Source of the DNA: Planctomycetia bacterium
Lineage (GTDB): Bacteria > Planctomycetota > Phycisphaerae > UBA1845 > Fen-1342
Direction of reading: 5' to 3'
DNA length: 64,000 nucleotides
Assembly: GCA_015709575.1 (NCBI GenBank)
Contig: CP054190.1
Span: 1,116,001 to 1,180,000, forward strand
Part shown: positions 16,741 through 24,705 of the stretch, piece by piece
How positions within the stretch are numbered: the stretch's first letter is position 1
Layout: each line of letters begins with the position of its first letter
Notes under the pieces: generated by a model
Seen by the model: only the letters and a program-made list of their open reading frames with translations
The model's database searches: none
What the model was told of the DNA's origin: nothing
Position numbers and translations under genes: made by a program

Positions 16741-18096
16741 CTATGCAGCCGAGGCGTCGTCCGCGACCAGCCCGCGATTGCGCCGCACGCCGTTGCGTCG
16801 CAGTGTCTCGAAGAAACGCTCGCGCCGCGCCTGCACGAAATCCGGCTCATAGACGCGCCGCGCCAGGTCGATCAAGCCCTGTCGCAACGCGGCGGACGAC
16901 ATGCGCCGCGGCACGAAGTTCACGTCGAAGAGTGTGCACTTGTGCCAGGCGCCCGGCTCCAGGATGCGCCCCTCGGCCAACAGTCGATCATAGAGCGGCG
17001 TGCCGGGGAAGGGCGTGAGCACGGTGAGCTGCGCCTCGAACAGGTCGGTGCGGTCGATGAAGTCATGAATCGCGTCGAAAACGGACTCATCGTCACCGTC
17101 GAGGCCCAGAATGAAGCAGCCGTTGACGGTGACGCCGCGCGCCTGAATCGCGCGCACGGCGGCGGCGTAGTCCGGTTGCCGGAGCTGCTTGAAGTTGCGG
17201 CGCAGCTCGATGCCGCCCGTGCCGTCCGGAGTCGGCGATTCCAGTCCGATCAGCACCTGGCGGCAACCGCTCTCGCGCAGCAGGTCGAGCAGCTCGGGAT
17301 CATCGGCGATGGAGATGTCCGCTTCGGTGAACCAGCGGACGTCTTCGTCTGCCAGGGCGCGCAGCAGCCGTTTGTAATGGCCGCGCATCGCGAAGCTGTT
17401 GTCGTCGGCGAATTCGATGAACGCGCCGGGGCGCAGCTCGCGGATGCGCCGAATTTCGGCGATGACGTTCTCCACCGGCTTCACCGCGTATCCCGGCGTG
17501 AGCAGGATGGAGCTGGCGCAGAAGTCGCAGCGATGCGGACAGCCGCGCGAGGTCTGCACGGTGAGACGGTTGTAGCGGTGGATGTCCAGCAGGTCGTAGC
17601 GCGGCGTGGGGGCGATCGCAAGATCGTAGTATTTCCCCGCGGGCGGCGCGTAGCGAGCGGCCGGCCGCCCGTCCGCGGCGTCGCGGATGAAGTCCGCCCA
17701 GGTCAGTTCGCCCTCGCCGATGATGACGGTCGTGGCGTGCACGGCGGCCTCATCGGGCAGGCGCGAGACGTGCAGCCCGCCCATGACGACGATCGCACCC
17801 TGCGCGCGGTAGTGGTCGGCCACGCGGTAGGCGTCTGCCACCTGCGCCGTGAACGTGCTGATCGCGACCACGTCAAAGCCCCCGGGCAGTTCGCCGGCGC
17901 TTTGCAGGTCGTGAATCTCGTGGTACTTCAGTTCATGGTCCGCCGGCGTCAGCGCGGCCAGCGTGAGCAGCGAAAGGCTCGGCATCGAGGCGACGACGCG
18001 GCTGCGCTCGACCACGCCAGGCAGCGTCAATCCCAGTGCCATCAGCTCGGGGTCCGCGGCGCGGATGCCGCTCATCGCGATCAGGCCGATTCGCAT
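16741..18096 (-). CDS. B12-binding domain / radical SAM protein
   Basis: The 451-residue protein begins at ATG 18096 (MRIGLIAMSG); the frame continues upstream without protein character. An N-terminal cobalamin-binding-like domain (about 1-145, with VVMGGLHVSRLP at 103-114 and IIGEGE at 125-130) precedes a radical SAM core. Its 4Fe-4S cysteines are Cys186, Cys190 and Cys193 in SRGCPHRCDFC. Later motifs are EFADDNSFA and the LIGLESPT segment. The overall layout matches BchE-like enzymes that methylate or rearrange unreactive carbons. It lies 46 bases after a small membrane protein and close to an acyl carrier protein, so a lipid substrate is possible but unproven. Confidence 0.85.
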   Translation of the reverse strand: MRIGLIAMSGIRAADPELMALGLTLPGVVERSRVVASMPSLSLLTLAALTPADHELKYHEIHDLQSAGELPGGFDVVAISTFTAQVADAYRVADHYRAQGAIVVMGGLHVSRLPDEAAVHATTVIIGEGELTWADFIRDAADGRPAARYAPPAGKYYDLAIAPTPRYDLLDIHRYNRLTVQTSRGCPHRCDFCASSILLTPGYAVKPVENVIAEIRRIRELRPGAFIEFADDNSFAMRGHYKRLLRALADEDVRWFTEADISIADDPELLDLLRESGCRQVLIGLESPTPDGTGGIELRRNFKQLRQPDYAAAVRAIQARGVTVNGCFILGLDGDDESVFDAIHDFIDRTDLFEAQLTVLTPFPGTPLYDRLLAEGRILEPGAWHKCTLFDVNFVPRRMSSAALRQGLIDLARRVYEPDFVQARRERFFETLRRNGVRRNRGLVADDASAA

Positions 18097-18142
18097 GGGC
18101 AGCTCCGCGCCCCCGTGGGCGGATAGGAGGGTTCGCGGCGGT

Positions 18143-18532
18143 TCACACGCCGCGCAACAGCCCCGCACATACTGAGTATACGCCGCCGATCAACAGGGCC
18201 ACCGGCAGCACGAACAGGTGCCGCAGTCCGACGCGCCACGCCGTCAGCACACAGCAGGCCGGCATGGCGACGTTTCCCAGCAGCAGGCACCATTGGGCGA
18301 TGGAAAGCTCGTTGTCGCTAAGGACCAGGCGCCCGGCACTCTGGACGAACAACACGTTCAGCATTCCGAGCGCCAGCAACGCGATGTGCCCCAGCCGCAC
18401 CATGCGGCGCGGCAGCGAGCCATAACCACCCAGAAACGCGGGGTCGTGGAACCGCATTCCCAGCAGCGCGCCGGAAATCATGCCCAGCAGAACGGACACC
18501 CACCCGGCCAGTTCGTTGAAGACCAGCGGCAT
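18143..18532 (-). CDS. Small integral membrane protein of unknown function
   Basis: The 129-residue protein has four predicted membrane helices (about 8-26, 47-64, 78-97 and 104-125), with a basic loop RRMVRLGH between the first two. No catalytic motif is seen. It lies 9 bases downstream of the acyl carrier protein gene and 46 bases upstream of the radical SAM gene, so the three are probably one transcript. Confidence 0.65.
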   Translation of the reverse strand: MPLVFNELAGWVSVLLGMISGALLGMRFHDPAFLGGYGSLPRRMVRLGHIALLALGMLNVLFVQSAGRLVLSDNELSIAQWCLLLGNVAMPACCVLTAWRVGLRHLFVLPVALLIGGVYSVCAGLLRGV

Positions 18533-18541
18533 GGCCGAATG

Positions 18542-18826
18542 CTACCGCGACGCCAGCGCGGTTGCCCCGACGGCCGACAGCTCTTCGGCGATTAGCGCGG
18601 CTACGTCGGCGACTGTGCGCACGTCGGCGGCCCGCTCGTCCGAGACTCGAACGCCAAACTCCTCCTCGATGGTCATCACGAATTCGACCTGATCGAGGCT
18701 GTCAAAGTGCAGGTCGTTGCAGAGGTGCGTATCGTCGCGGACCGTGCGGGGATCGACGTTGGCCTGCGCGGCGGCGATCCGGGCGACGCGCTGCTCCACG
18801 TGCGTCGGATGGGCGGGCGGCGTCAT
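18542..18826 (-). CDS. Acyl carrier protein
   Basis: The protein has 94 residues. The phosphopantetheine attachment site is Ser43 in LHFDSLDQVEFVM, and the acidic helix II (VEFVMTIEEEFGV) is typical. It carries acyl groups in the cytosol. No fatty-acid synthesis genes (fabD/F/G) are adjacent, so this is more likely a specialised carrier for the neighbouring radical SAM and membrane proteins than the housekeeping AcpP (inference). Confidence 0.88.
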   Translation of the reverse strand: MTPPAHPTHVEQRVARIAAAQANVDPRTVRDDTHLCNDLHFDSLDQVEFVMTIEEEFGVRVSDERAADVRTVADVAALIAEELSAVGATALASR

Positions 18827-18957
18827 AGGGACTCCTTCAACGGAATGAAACTACTCCGTCCGGGAGTCTTACCATCGGCAGCATCGGGGGTTGCGGAGCG
18901 ATCGAATAATGGAGCCGGTCCGACAGTTTACGACAATGGGCGGGGCAGGGCGTCCGA

Positions 18958-19794
18958 TCAGCGGGCGTCGGGCGACATCGGAGTCCCGCCGTCGTAGTGC
19001 AGCCAGGGCGAACCCTTCCGGCAGAAGAGGATGTCGCTCTGGAGCAGATCGCCGTTGCGCGCGTCCACGTGGTATGTGCAGATATCGAAGACAGCAAAAC
19101 CCCACTCGGCCAGCTGGGCGATCACGTCATGGGCCAGCGGATTTCCGACGTAGGCCTCGCGGAAGGAGACCTCCAGCAGGATCACCTCGGTGGTCGCCAG
19201 GCAGCGCTGTCCGCCGCGCAGGACACGCAGTTCATATCCCTGCACATCGGCCTTGAGGAACTGCGGCGGGTCGAGGTCGGGCGTGTCCAGGAATGAATCA
19301 AGCGTCCGGACTGGGACGGTGACGGTATTCGATTGGTCAAAAACGTCACTCCTGAGGAAGCTCGAGCGCATTCCGTCGGAAAAGAGCGTCAATTCGCCGA
19401 TGGCGTCGCTCACGCCGGCGTGCACGAAGCGGCAATTGGCGTGTTCCGAGCACAGCCGCTGCAAATATTGCGCGTTCTCCGGCAGCGGATCGATCAGCAG
19501 GTAGCGGGCACGGGGAAAGAGTTGCAGGCAATGCCGCGTCCAGGCCCCCCGAAACGCGCCGGCGTCCACAATCTGCGCCGGATTGAAGCCGAGTTCAGCA
19601 AGCCGCGCCAGCGGCGCCCATTCGCCGCGCGGCCCCCAGCGCACGTTGACCATCCGCACGCCGAGCGGCGACAGAAGCCGATTAATCGCGTCCTTCCACG
19701 ACACAGCAGCTCCGAACCGGCAATCGGGTTTCCAGGCGGCAAGTGCATCGGCAGTCGCCCAGCCGTCCTCGAAGATATCCGACGCTCCCTGCAC
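18958..19794 (-). CDS. FkbM family methyltransferase
   Basis: The 278-residue protein has the SAM-binding Rossmann fold of FkbM-type O-methyltransferases: IVDAGAFRGAWTRH (about 74-87), YLLIDPLPEN near 98, LKADVQGYELRVLRGG near 180 and EVILLEVSF near 204. Such enzymes often methylate sugars in glycans or natural products. The first 45 residues include a tryptophan-rich stretch (DGWATADALAAW) not typical of the family core. It has no tight operon partner: the next gene downstream is the ACP gene, 131 bases away. Confidence 0.85.
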   Translation of the reverse strand: MQGASDIFEDGWATADALAAWKPDCRFGAAVSWKDAINRLLSPLGVRMVNVRWGPRGEWAPLARLAELGFNPAQIVDAGAFRGAWTRHCLQLFPRARYLLIDPLPENAQYLQRLCSEHANCRFVHAGVSDAIGELTLFSDGMRSSFLRSDVFDQSNTVTVPVRTLDSFLDTPDLDPPQFLKADVQGYELRVLRGGQRCLATTEVILLEVSFREAYVGNPLAHDVIAQLAEWGFAVFDICTYHVDARNGDLLQSDILFCRKGSPWLHYDGGTPMSPDAR

Positions 19795-20005
19795 TGACCA
19801 GAACGATGGGAGGTTGCGTTATCCCGCCTGGCGGCGTCCTGCCGGGCGCGAGGGTCCGGTTGTGTTTGACACTCGCGCCGCGAGCCTGCTGAATTATCGG
19901 CGATCGGCCGCGCTCGGGATTCGCGTCGGCGGTCGGACTGCAAAGGCCGATACGGGCGTGGCGGGGCACGACGCTTCCGCCTGTCGAAGCAACGAAGGGG
20001 GACCG

Positions 20006-20419
20006 ATGCAGGACGCGACGGCGAAGCTTGAAATCTCGGAACTAGGCGACAGTTGCTTGTTGATGCGCTGCTGCGGCGGCCTCTCCTGGGAGGATCGGTC
20101 GCTGCTGGCCGAGCGGATGAGCGCGGCCGCGAGCGGGCGATCGCGCTGGCCGGACGTGATCCTCGACCTCTGCGCCGTGGAATTCGTGAACTCGGCGGGA
20201 ATCGGGGCGTTGTTCCAACTGGCGCAACGCGTGCGTTCGGGTGGCGGGAAGCTGCTGCTGGCCGCGGTGCCGCCGGTATTTCTGCGCATGTTCCGCATGG
20301 CGGGGCTGGATCGCCTGGCATCGCTCAATGACAGCGTCGCGGCGGCGGCCGATCGGATCGGCGCGGGGGCGGAGTGGGGCCTGGCAAGTTCAGGCGGCGA
20401 CGGCGGGGCAGTGCATTAG
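20006..20419 (+). CDS. STAS domain protein (anti-sigma factor antagonist-like)
   Basis: The 137-residue protein starts at ATG 20006 with AAGGGGG just upstream; the frame extends further 5' without coding character. It is a single STAS domain: VILDLCAVEFVNSAGIGALF (about 51-70) contains the serine that is phosphorylated in SpoIIAA/RsbV-type antagonists (DxxxVxxxNSxG pattern), followed by the GGKLLLAAVPP strand. No anti-sigma kinase is adjacent. A perfect TTGACA lies at 19866-19871, with a poor -10. It may feed a distant partner-switching system (inference). Confidence 0.8.
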   Translation: MQDATAKLEISELGDSCLLMRCCGGLSWEDRSLLAERMSAAASGRSRWPDVILDLCAVEFVNSAGIGALFQLAQRVRSGGGKLLLAAVPPVFLRMFRMAGLDRLASLNDSVAAAADRIGAGAEWGLASSGGDGGAVH

Positions 20420-20571
20420 CGTGGACTCGGAAACGGCGTGCCGCCTCGGGCTACGCCACTGCCCTGAGAACAGGGGAGGTTGTAGGAGTGCGCCGCGGTT
20501 GAAGCAGCCGAGGCACACCACACGGTGTCCGAAACCGCTCCAGGACACACGAGACAGGGAGGGCGAGCAAG

Positions 20572-21891
20572 GTGCAACAGACGCTGATTTCCCCGGTTTC
20601 GCGCGAATCGAGCGCGGAACGCGGCAAGATGTCACCCGCCGCCGCACGTGTCGATTCGCCACCGTCCGGCGGCGTTCGGGCCGGCGGCCGCCTGTTCGAC
20701 GCGCATGACTTCTGCGTGGCGGAACTCCCGGTGCCGGAGATCTGGGATCGAATCAGCGGGATCGCGGTGCGCGAGCAGGCCAGCGACGTTCACGTGACCG
20801 CGCAGCGCGACGGAGCGCCGTTGGCGCTGCGGCTCGATGGGCGGCTGTATGGGCAGGGCGCGCTGATCGGCGACATCGGGCAGCGGCTGGTGAACCACGT
20901 CAAGGTGTTGGCGAGGCTGGACGTGAGCGAGCGCCGGCGGCCGCAGGATGGGAGCCTGCGCTGCGAAGTGGACGGTCGGCCGGTGGACCTGCGGATCAGC
21001 ACGCTGCCGACGATTCACGGCGAGGATCTTTCCGTTCGAATCCTGGATCGCGCCTCGGGGCTGATGCGCGTCGCGCAGCTCGGGGCGACGGCTTCGCAGA
21101 CGGCGCAGATCAACGGGCTGCTGACCTGTCCGAGCGGGCTGATCCTGGTGAGCGGCTCGACCGGCGCGGGCAAGACGACCACGCTTTACGCGCTGGTCCA
21201 GCAACTCGCGGATGGATCGCGAAAGATCGTGACGATCGAAGACCCGGTGGAGTATGACCTGCCGGGGGTGAGCCAGTCGGCGGTGTGCGCGCGGCTGGGT
21301 CTGGACTACGCTACGCTGCTGCGCAGCGTTCTGCGGCAGGATCCGAACATTATCATGCTCGGCGAGATTCGCGACGCGCAGACGGCCGCGACGGTCGTGC
21401 GGGCGGCGAACAGCGGACGGATGGTGCTGGCGACGTCACACGCGACCAGCGCGGCGGCGGCGGTGGAGAGCCTGACGGCGCTGGGGGCGCACCCGTATTA
21501 CGTCGCCCGGGCGCTTCGCGGAGTGATTTCGCAGACGCTGGTGCGCCGGCTGTGCCGGTATTGTGCGGAGCGGCTCGATGAGACGGTGGACGAGCCGATC
21601 TTCACGGACGTTCGCACGCTGTTGTCGCCGGGAGAGACGCCGGCGCTGTCCATGGCGCGCGGCTGCGGGCATTGTCGTCACACCGGCTATCGCGAGCGGG
21701 TGGGCGTCTTCGAGGTGATGACCGTGTCGGATGAGCTGCGGCGCGGGATCACCGAAGCAATGCCCGCAGCGCGGATTCACGAGATCGCGCGGTCCGAGGG
21801 AATGATCCCGATCGCTGACGCCGCGCGGCTCGCGGCGCTGCGCGGCATGACCACCATCGAAGAGCTGCTCTCCAACATCAGCGAGGATTGA
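20572..21891 (+). CDS. GspE/PilB-type secretion or pilus assembly ATPase
   Basis: This is a cytosolic AAA-like ATPase of the type II secretion and type IV pilus superfamily, 439 residues long. The GTG start at 20572 has GGGAGGG about 8 bases upstream. SDVHVT (71-76) begins the N-terminal domain, Walker A is GSTGAGKT (195-202), the Asp box is TIEDPVEYDLPGV, Walker B is IIMLGEIRD, and the zinc-binding cysteines are in CRYC and CGHC. It lacks the long N-terminal MshEN domain, so it is shorter than typical GspE/PilB. No GspF, pilin or secretin genes follow; the next gene is convergent. Confidence 0.9.
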   Translation: MQQTLISPVSRESSAERGKMSPAAARVDSPPSGGVRAGGRLFDAHDFCVAELPVPEIWDRISGIAVREQASDVHVTAQRDGAPLALRLDGRLYGQGALIGDIGQRLVNHVKVLARLDVSERRRPQDGSLRCEVDGRPVDLRISTLPTIHGEDLSVRILDRASGLMRVAQLGATASQTAQINGLLTCPSGLILVSGSTGAGKTTTLYALVQQLADGSRKIVTIEDPVEYDLPGVSQSAVCARLGLDYATLLRSVLRQDPNIIMLGEIRDAQTAATVVRAANSGRMVLATSHATSAAAAVESLTALGAHPYYVARALRGVISQTLVRRLCRYCAERLDETVDEPIFTDVRTLLSPGETPALSMARGCGHCRHTGYRERVGVFEVMTVSDELRRGITEAMPAARIHEIARSEGMIPIADAARLAALRGMTTIEELLSNISED

Positions 21892-21985
21892 AGGCGCGCG
21901 CCGGCGTACCGCTTGTGCGTCCCACCGTGAAGGTGCAGCGGGGATACCGCGCGGCATGGGACGATTGCGGGAGCCGATCCGCCAA

Positions 21986-22912
21986 TTACGCGCGAACACA
22001 CCGAAACGCGAGGAAGAGCGGGATCTCGGTCGCGGCGCGATTCTCGGCGCGGGCCCGCGGTCCGCTGTCGGCGCGGCGATGCGAACACAACTCCCGCGCC
22101 GCATTCACCATCAGGCCGGCGGACCCCAGCAGGGTCAGATACTCGGCCAGCGGACGATGATGAAAGACGGTCTGCGCGCCGGGCGCGCGGCGCGGCGCGG
22201 TGGAGATCGGCACATCCAGCGGCGTGGCATACCGGTCGATACGCCGGTATTGCGACTTCTTCTCGTCATCCCAGCCCCAGCCGGATTGACGCGGAATGCG
22301 AAAGCAGGGATGCATCATCACGATCGCGGCGCGGCCGCCCGGCCGCAGAGACGCCGCGAGAGACGCAAACAGTCCCCCCGGCTGGTCCACGTCCTGCACG
22401 GCCATCAGGCACGCGCCGGCATCGAACGAGCCATCGGCCCAGGGACCGGGGTGGCGCACGTCCGCGGCTTCAAATCGAACGGCGCCGGATCCGGCGGTGC
22501 GCTGGCGTGCCGCCTCGATCAGGCGCGGGCTGGCGTCCACGCCCAGCACCGCTGACGCGCCGGCCGTCAACGCGGCTCGAGCAAAGACGCCCTGACCGCA
22601 ACAGAGGTCGATTACGCGCTCGCCAGCGCGCAGCGCCAGCAACTCCAGCGCGGCGGGCAGGATCAGCCGCTGGTGATAGTCCGCGCCGTCGTCGCCGATC
22701 ATGCGGTCGTACCACTCTGCGACGTGGTCCCAGCCGCGCTCGGGTTGCCGACGTGCGCGTTTGTCGCGCGAGGGTTCGATGCCGTGTGGGGCGGGCGTGC
22801 CCGGGCCAGGTCGCGGGCGCGGTGCGGAAGTGTGTGCCGGGCGGGGCGCCGCGCCGCGATCGCGCCGGCGGCCGGAATCGGGACGTTCGGGCTTTCCGAA
22901 TGGGCGGGTCAA
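21986..22912 (-). CDS. Class I SAM-dependent methyltransferase
   Basis: The 308-residue protein begins with a low-complexity Pro/Arg-rich stretch of about 60 residues, so the true start may be further in. The methyltransferase domain follows: RVIDLCCGQGVFARA (about 98-112, motif I), VLGVDAS (motif II acidic end), FEAADVRHPGPWADGSFDAG (motif II/III) and LRPGGRAAIVMMHP (motif IV). It includes a substrate-binding C-terminal part with WDDEKKSQYRR. The methyl acceptor cannot be inferred. Confidence 0.8.
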   Translation of the reverse strand: MTRPFGKPERPDSGRRRDRGAAPRPAHTSAPRPRPGPGTPAPHGIEPSRDKRARRQPERGWDHVAEWYDRMIGDDGADYHQRLILPAALELLALRAGERVIDLCCGQGVFARAALTAGASAVLGVDASPRLIEAARQRTAGSGAVRFEAADVRHPGPWADGSFDAGACLMAVQDVDQPGGLFASLAASLRPGGRAAIVMMHPCFRIPRQSGWGWDDEKKSQYRRIDRYATPLDVPISTAPRRAPGAQTVFHHRPLAEYLTLLGSAGLMVNAARELCSHRRADSGPRARAENRAATEIPLFLAFRCVRA

Positions 22913-22967
22913 TGGGGTATCAGCATCGGCTGCGTGGCGTTCGTCGCGTGGCGGCGGATCGACCGGC

Positions 22968-23495
22968 TCACTCCTCGTCGCCCTTTCCTGCCTCCGCCTC
23001 CTGCGATTCGCCCATGCCGAACTTGTCGAGGTGCAGTTCGAGCTTGAGCAGGTCGTCGCCCGCGAGGCGCGCCAGCTGCAGCAGCTGCGTCATGGTGGAG
23101 ACCTCCTCCACCTGCTCATCGACGTACCATTGCAGGAAACTGCGGGTGGACCAGTCGCGCTCCTGCTCGGCCAGCGAGACGAGGTCGTGGATCTGGCGCG
23201 TGACTTTCAGTTCGTGGTTCAGGGCGGCTTCGACCGTTGCCGCCACGCTGGGGTAGTGCATCGGCGGCTCGGCCAGCGCGCCGATCCGCGCCTTTGCACC
23301 GACGTCGAGAACGTAGTCGAGAATCTTGAGGCCGTGCATCCGCTCCTCCTCCGTCTGCTTGCGGAAGAAGGCGGCGAGCACATTCAGTCCCAGGTCCTTC
23401 AGGTAACAGGACATGGCGAGGTAGGTCTGCGACGCGCCCAATTCGTTTGTGACCTGCTCGTTCAGGGCCGCGTTGACCTTTTCCGAGATCATCAT
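22968..23495 (-). CDS. Ferritin
   Basis: The 175-residue protein starts at ATG 23495, with GGAGG about 9 bases upstream; a longer frame is a by-product of high GC. It is a non-heme ferritin of the FtnA type, a cytosolic iron store. The four-helix ferroxidase ligands are visible: Glu18 (NEQVTNELGASQ), Glu51 and His54 (EEERMHGLKILDY), and later Glu residues in the third and fourth helices (NHELKVTRQIHDLV, DEQVEEVSTM). The C-terminus has a charged tail (SQEAEAGKGDEE). Confidence 0.93.
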   Translation of the reverse strand: MMISEKVNAALNEQVTNELGASQTYLAMSCYLKDLGLNVLAAFFRKQTEEERMHGLKILDYVLDVGAKARIGALAEPPMHYPSVAATVEAALNHELKVTRQIHDLVSLAEQERDWSTRSFLQWYVDEQVEEVSTMTQLLQLARLAGDDLLKLELHLDKFGMGESQEAEAGKGDEE

Positions 23496-23634
23496 GAGCG
23501 GGATCCTCCCAATATTCGGGCCGCGATCATTCCATCTTATCAGCGGGATTCGAGGCGGGCGCGCCGGCGAACGCGGATTCCGAGGTGCGCGCGACGACGG
23601 AATCACCGCCGCGCCACCCGGGGCGGTCCGTGGG

Positions 23635-24408
23635 CTACTCCCCCCGCCTCGCGCGCGCTGCCGCCCTTCGCTCGTCGTATACGTCTTCGGCCTCTGCGCG
23701 GCGAGCGTACAGCGGCACGATTTCGTGCGGGGCGAGCACGCGTCCGGCGGCCAGTCGCTCGGAGGCCAACCGTACCAGGTGTCCCATTCGAGGGGTGGCG
23801 GCAAGTTCGTCGCCGACGGCGATGCCTGCCGCTTCCAGCGTGGCGCGATGGCGGAGCGCCGCCGGCCCGATTGCCAGCACCGGGCGCATGGACGGCTGGA
23901 GCGCCATGGAACGATCGGTTTTGTCGCCGAAGGTCGCGGCAATGTCGTCCACCGTTCGCATTCGCACCGGATCGGATTCTCGCCAGCCGGAATCGCTCGG
24001 TCGATAGCACGTGACGAAAGCGTGCCCGAGCTTGGCGTCGAATAGCACAAGCATGGTGCGGTGATTGCCGGCCGGAGGAGGATGCGCCGCCGCGAGAACG
24101 TCCGCGCTGGGTACCGCTACAACGCGACAATCCAGGACAGATTGCGCCATCCGGGCGATCGTCGCGGCAATTCGCAACCCGGTGAAGCTGCCTGGTCCCT
24201 GGGAATAGGCGATTGCGCCAAGGTCTTGAGGCGCGGCGCCGGCGGCGCGCAGCAGGTCGCGCATGGCGGGCAGCAGGGCGGAACCGTTCCGCTGGTCGCG
24301 AGGAAACGCGGTCTCTGCCATCAGCTTCGCGTCTGCAATACGGGCGAGGGCGGCGTTTCCGCCGACGCCGGAGGTGTCGATGGCGAGTAGCAATGGGGCT
24401 GGTTCCAT
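23635..24408 (-). CDS. tsaB: tRNA threonylcarbamoyladenosine biosynthesis protein TsaB
   Basis: TsaB is the inactive-kinase-fold partner of TsaD in making t6A at position 37 of ANN-decoding tRNAs. The 257-residue protein starts at ATG 24408 with LLLAIDTSGVGGNAAL, followed by the hallmark YSQGPGSFTGLRI (about 67-79), the interface with TsaD. The first 80 residues are the best conserved; the C-terminus is more variable, as usual. It lies immediately downstream of tRNA-Leu in the same orientation, with an 18-base gap. Confidence 0.92.
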   Translation of the reverse strand: MEPAPLLLAIDTSGVGGNAALARIADAKLMAETAFPRDQRNGSALLPAMRDLLRAAGAAPQDLGAIAYSQGPGSFTGLRIAATIARMAQSVLDCRVVAVPSADVLAAAHPPPAGNHRTMLVLFDAKLGHAFVTCYRPSDSGWRESDPVRMRTVDDIAATFGDKTDRSMALQPSMRPVLAIGPAALRHRATLEAAGIAVGDELAATPRMGHLVRLASERLAAGRVLAPHEIVPLYARRAEAEDVYDERRAAARARRGE

Positions 24409-24425
24409 CGATGGGCGCCTGCCAA

Positions 24426-24507
24426 TGCGAGAGGAGGGATTCGAACCCTCATGGGTTGCCCCGCCAGATCCTAAGTCTGGTGCGTATGCCAATTCCGCCA
24501 CTCTCGC
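24426..24507 (-). tRNA. tRNA-Leu (anticodon UAG)
   Basis: On the minus strand the 7-base acceptor GCGAGAG pairs with CTCTCGC. The anticodon stem CCAGA/TCTGG frames loop CTTAGGA, with anticodon TAG. A long variable arm and a T-arm with GGTTCGAATCC complete a class II tRNA. The discriminator is A, as in leucine tRNAs. CCA is not encoded. Confidence 0.96.
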
Positions 24508-24517
24508 GGGACAGAGG

Positions 24518-24523
24518 ATCATA
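24518..24523 (-). promoter_or_regulatory. -10 box of the tRNA-Leu gene
   Basis: TATGAT (minus strand, 24523-24518) ends 10 bases before the tRNA 5' end. No good -35 box is evident. Confidence 0.45.
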
Positions 24524-24576
24524 CCGACGCGCGTGCCGGGCGGAACCGTTCGATTTCGCGGAAAGAGGCCGCCCGG

Positions 24577-24586
24577 CTGGTACAAT
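24577..24586 (+). promoter_or_regulatory. Extended -10 promoter of uvrA
   Basis: TGG immediately precedes TACAAT (24581-24586), giving an extended -10 element. A -35 box is not clear. The leader to the TTG start would be about 113 bases. Confidence 0.45.
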
Positions 24587-24705
24587 GACCCATTCGACTT
24601 CGACCCCATGTCCGGGTCGCGACGCGGAGGGCGGCGCGCCGAGGTTTGGGTGATCGAACGCGGATTACGTCCGGGCGAATCGGCCGGGCGGGGAAGGACC
24701 GCGGG

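Noticed and set aside
22913..24050. Long 361-codon frame covering ferritin and part of tsaB
   Set aside because: Only the last 175 codons are ferritin; the part before ATG 23495 is antisense-like to nothing but overlaps tsaB in another frame and lacks protein character.
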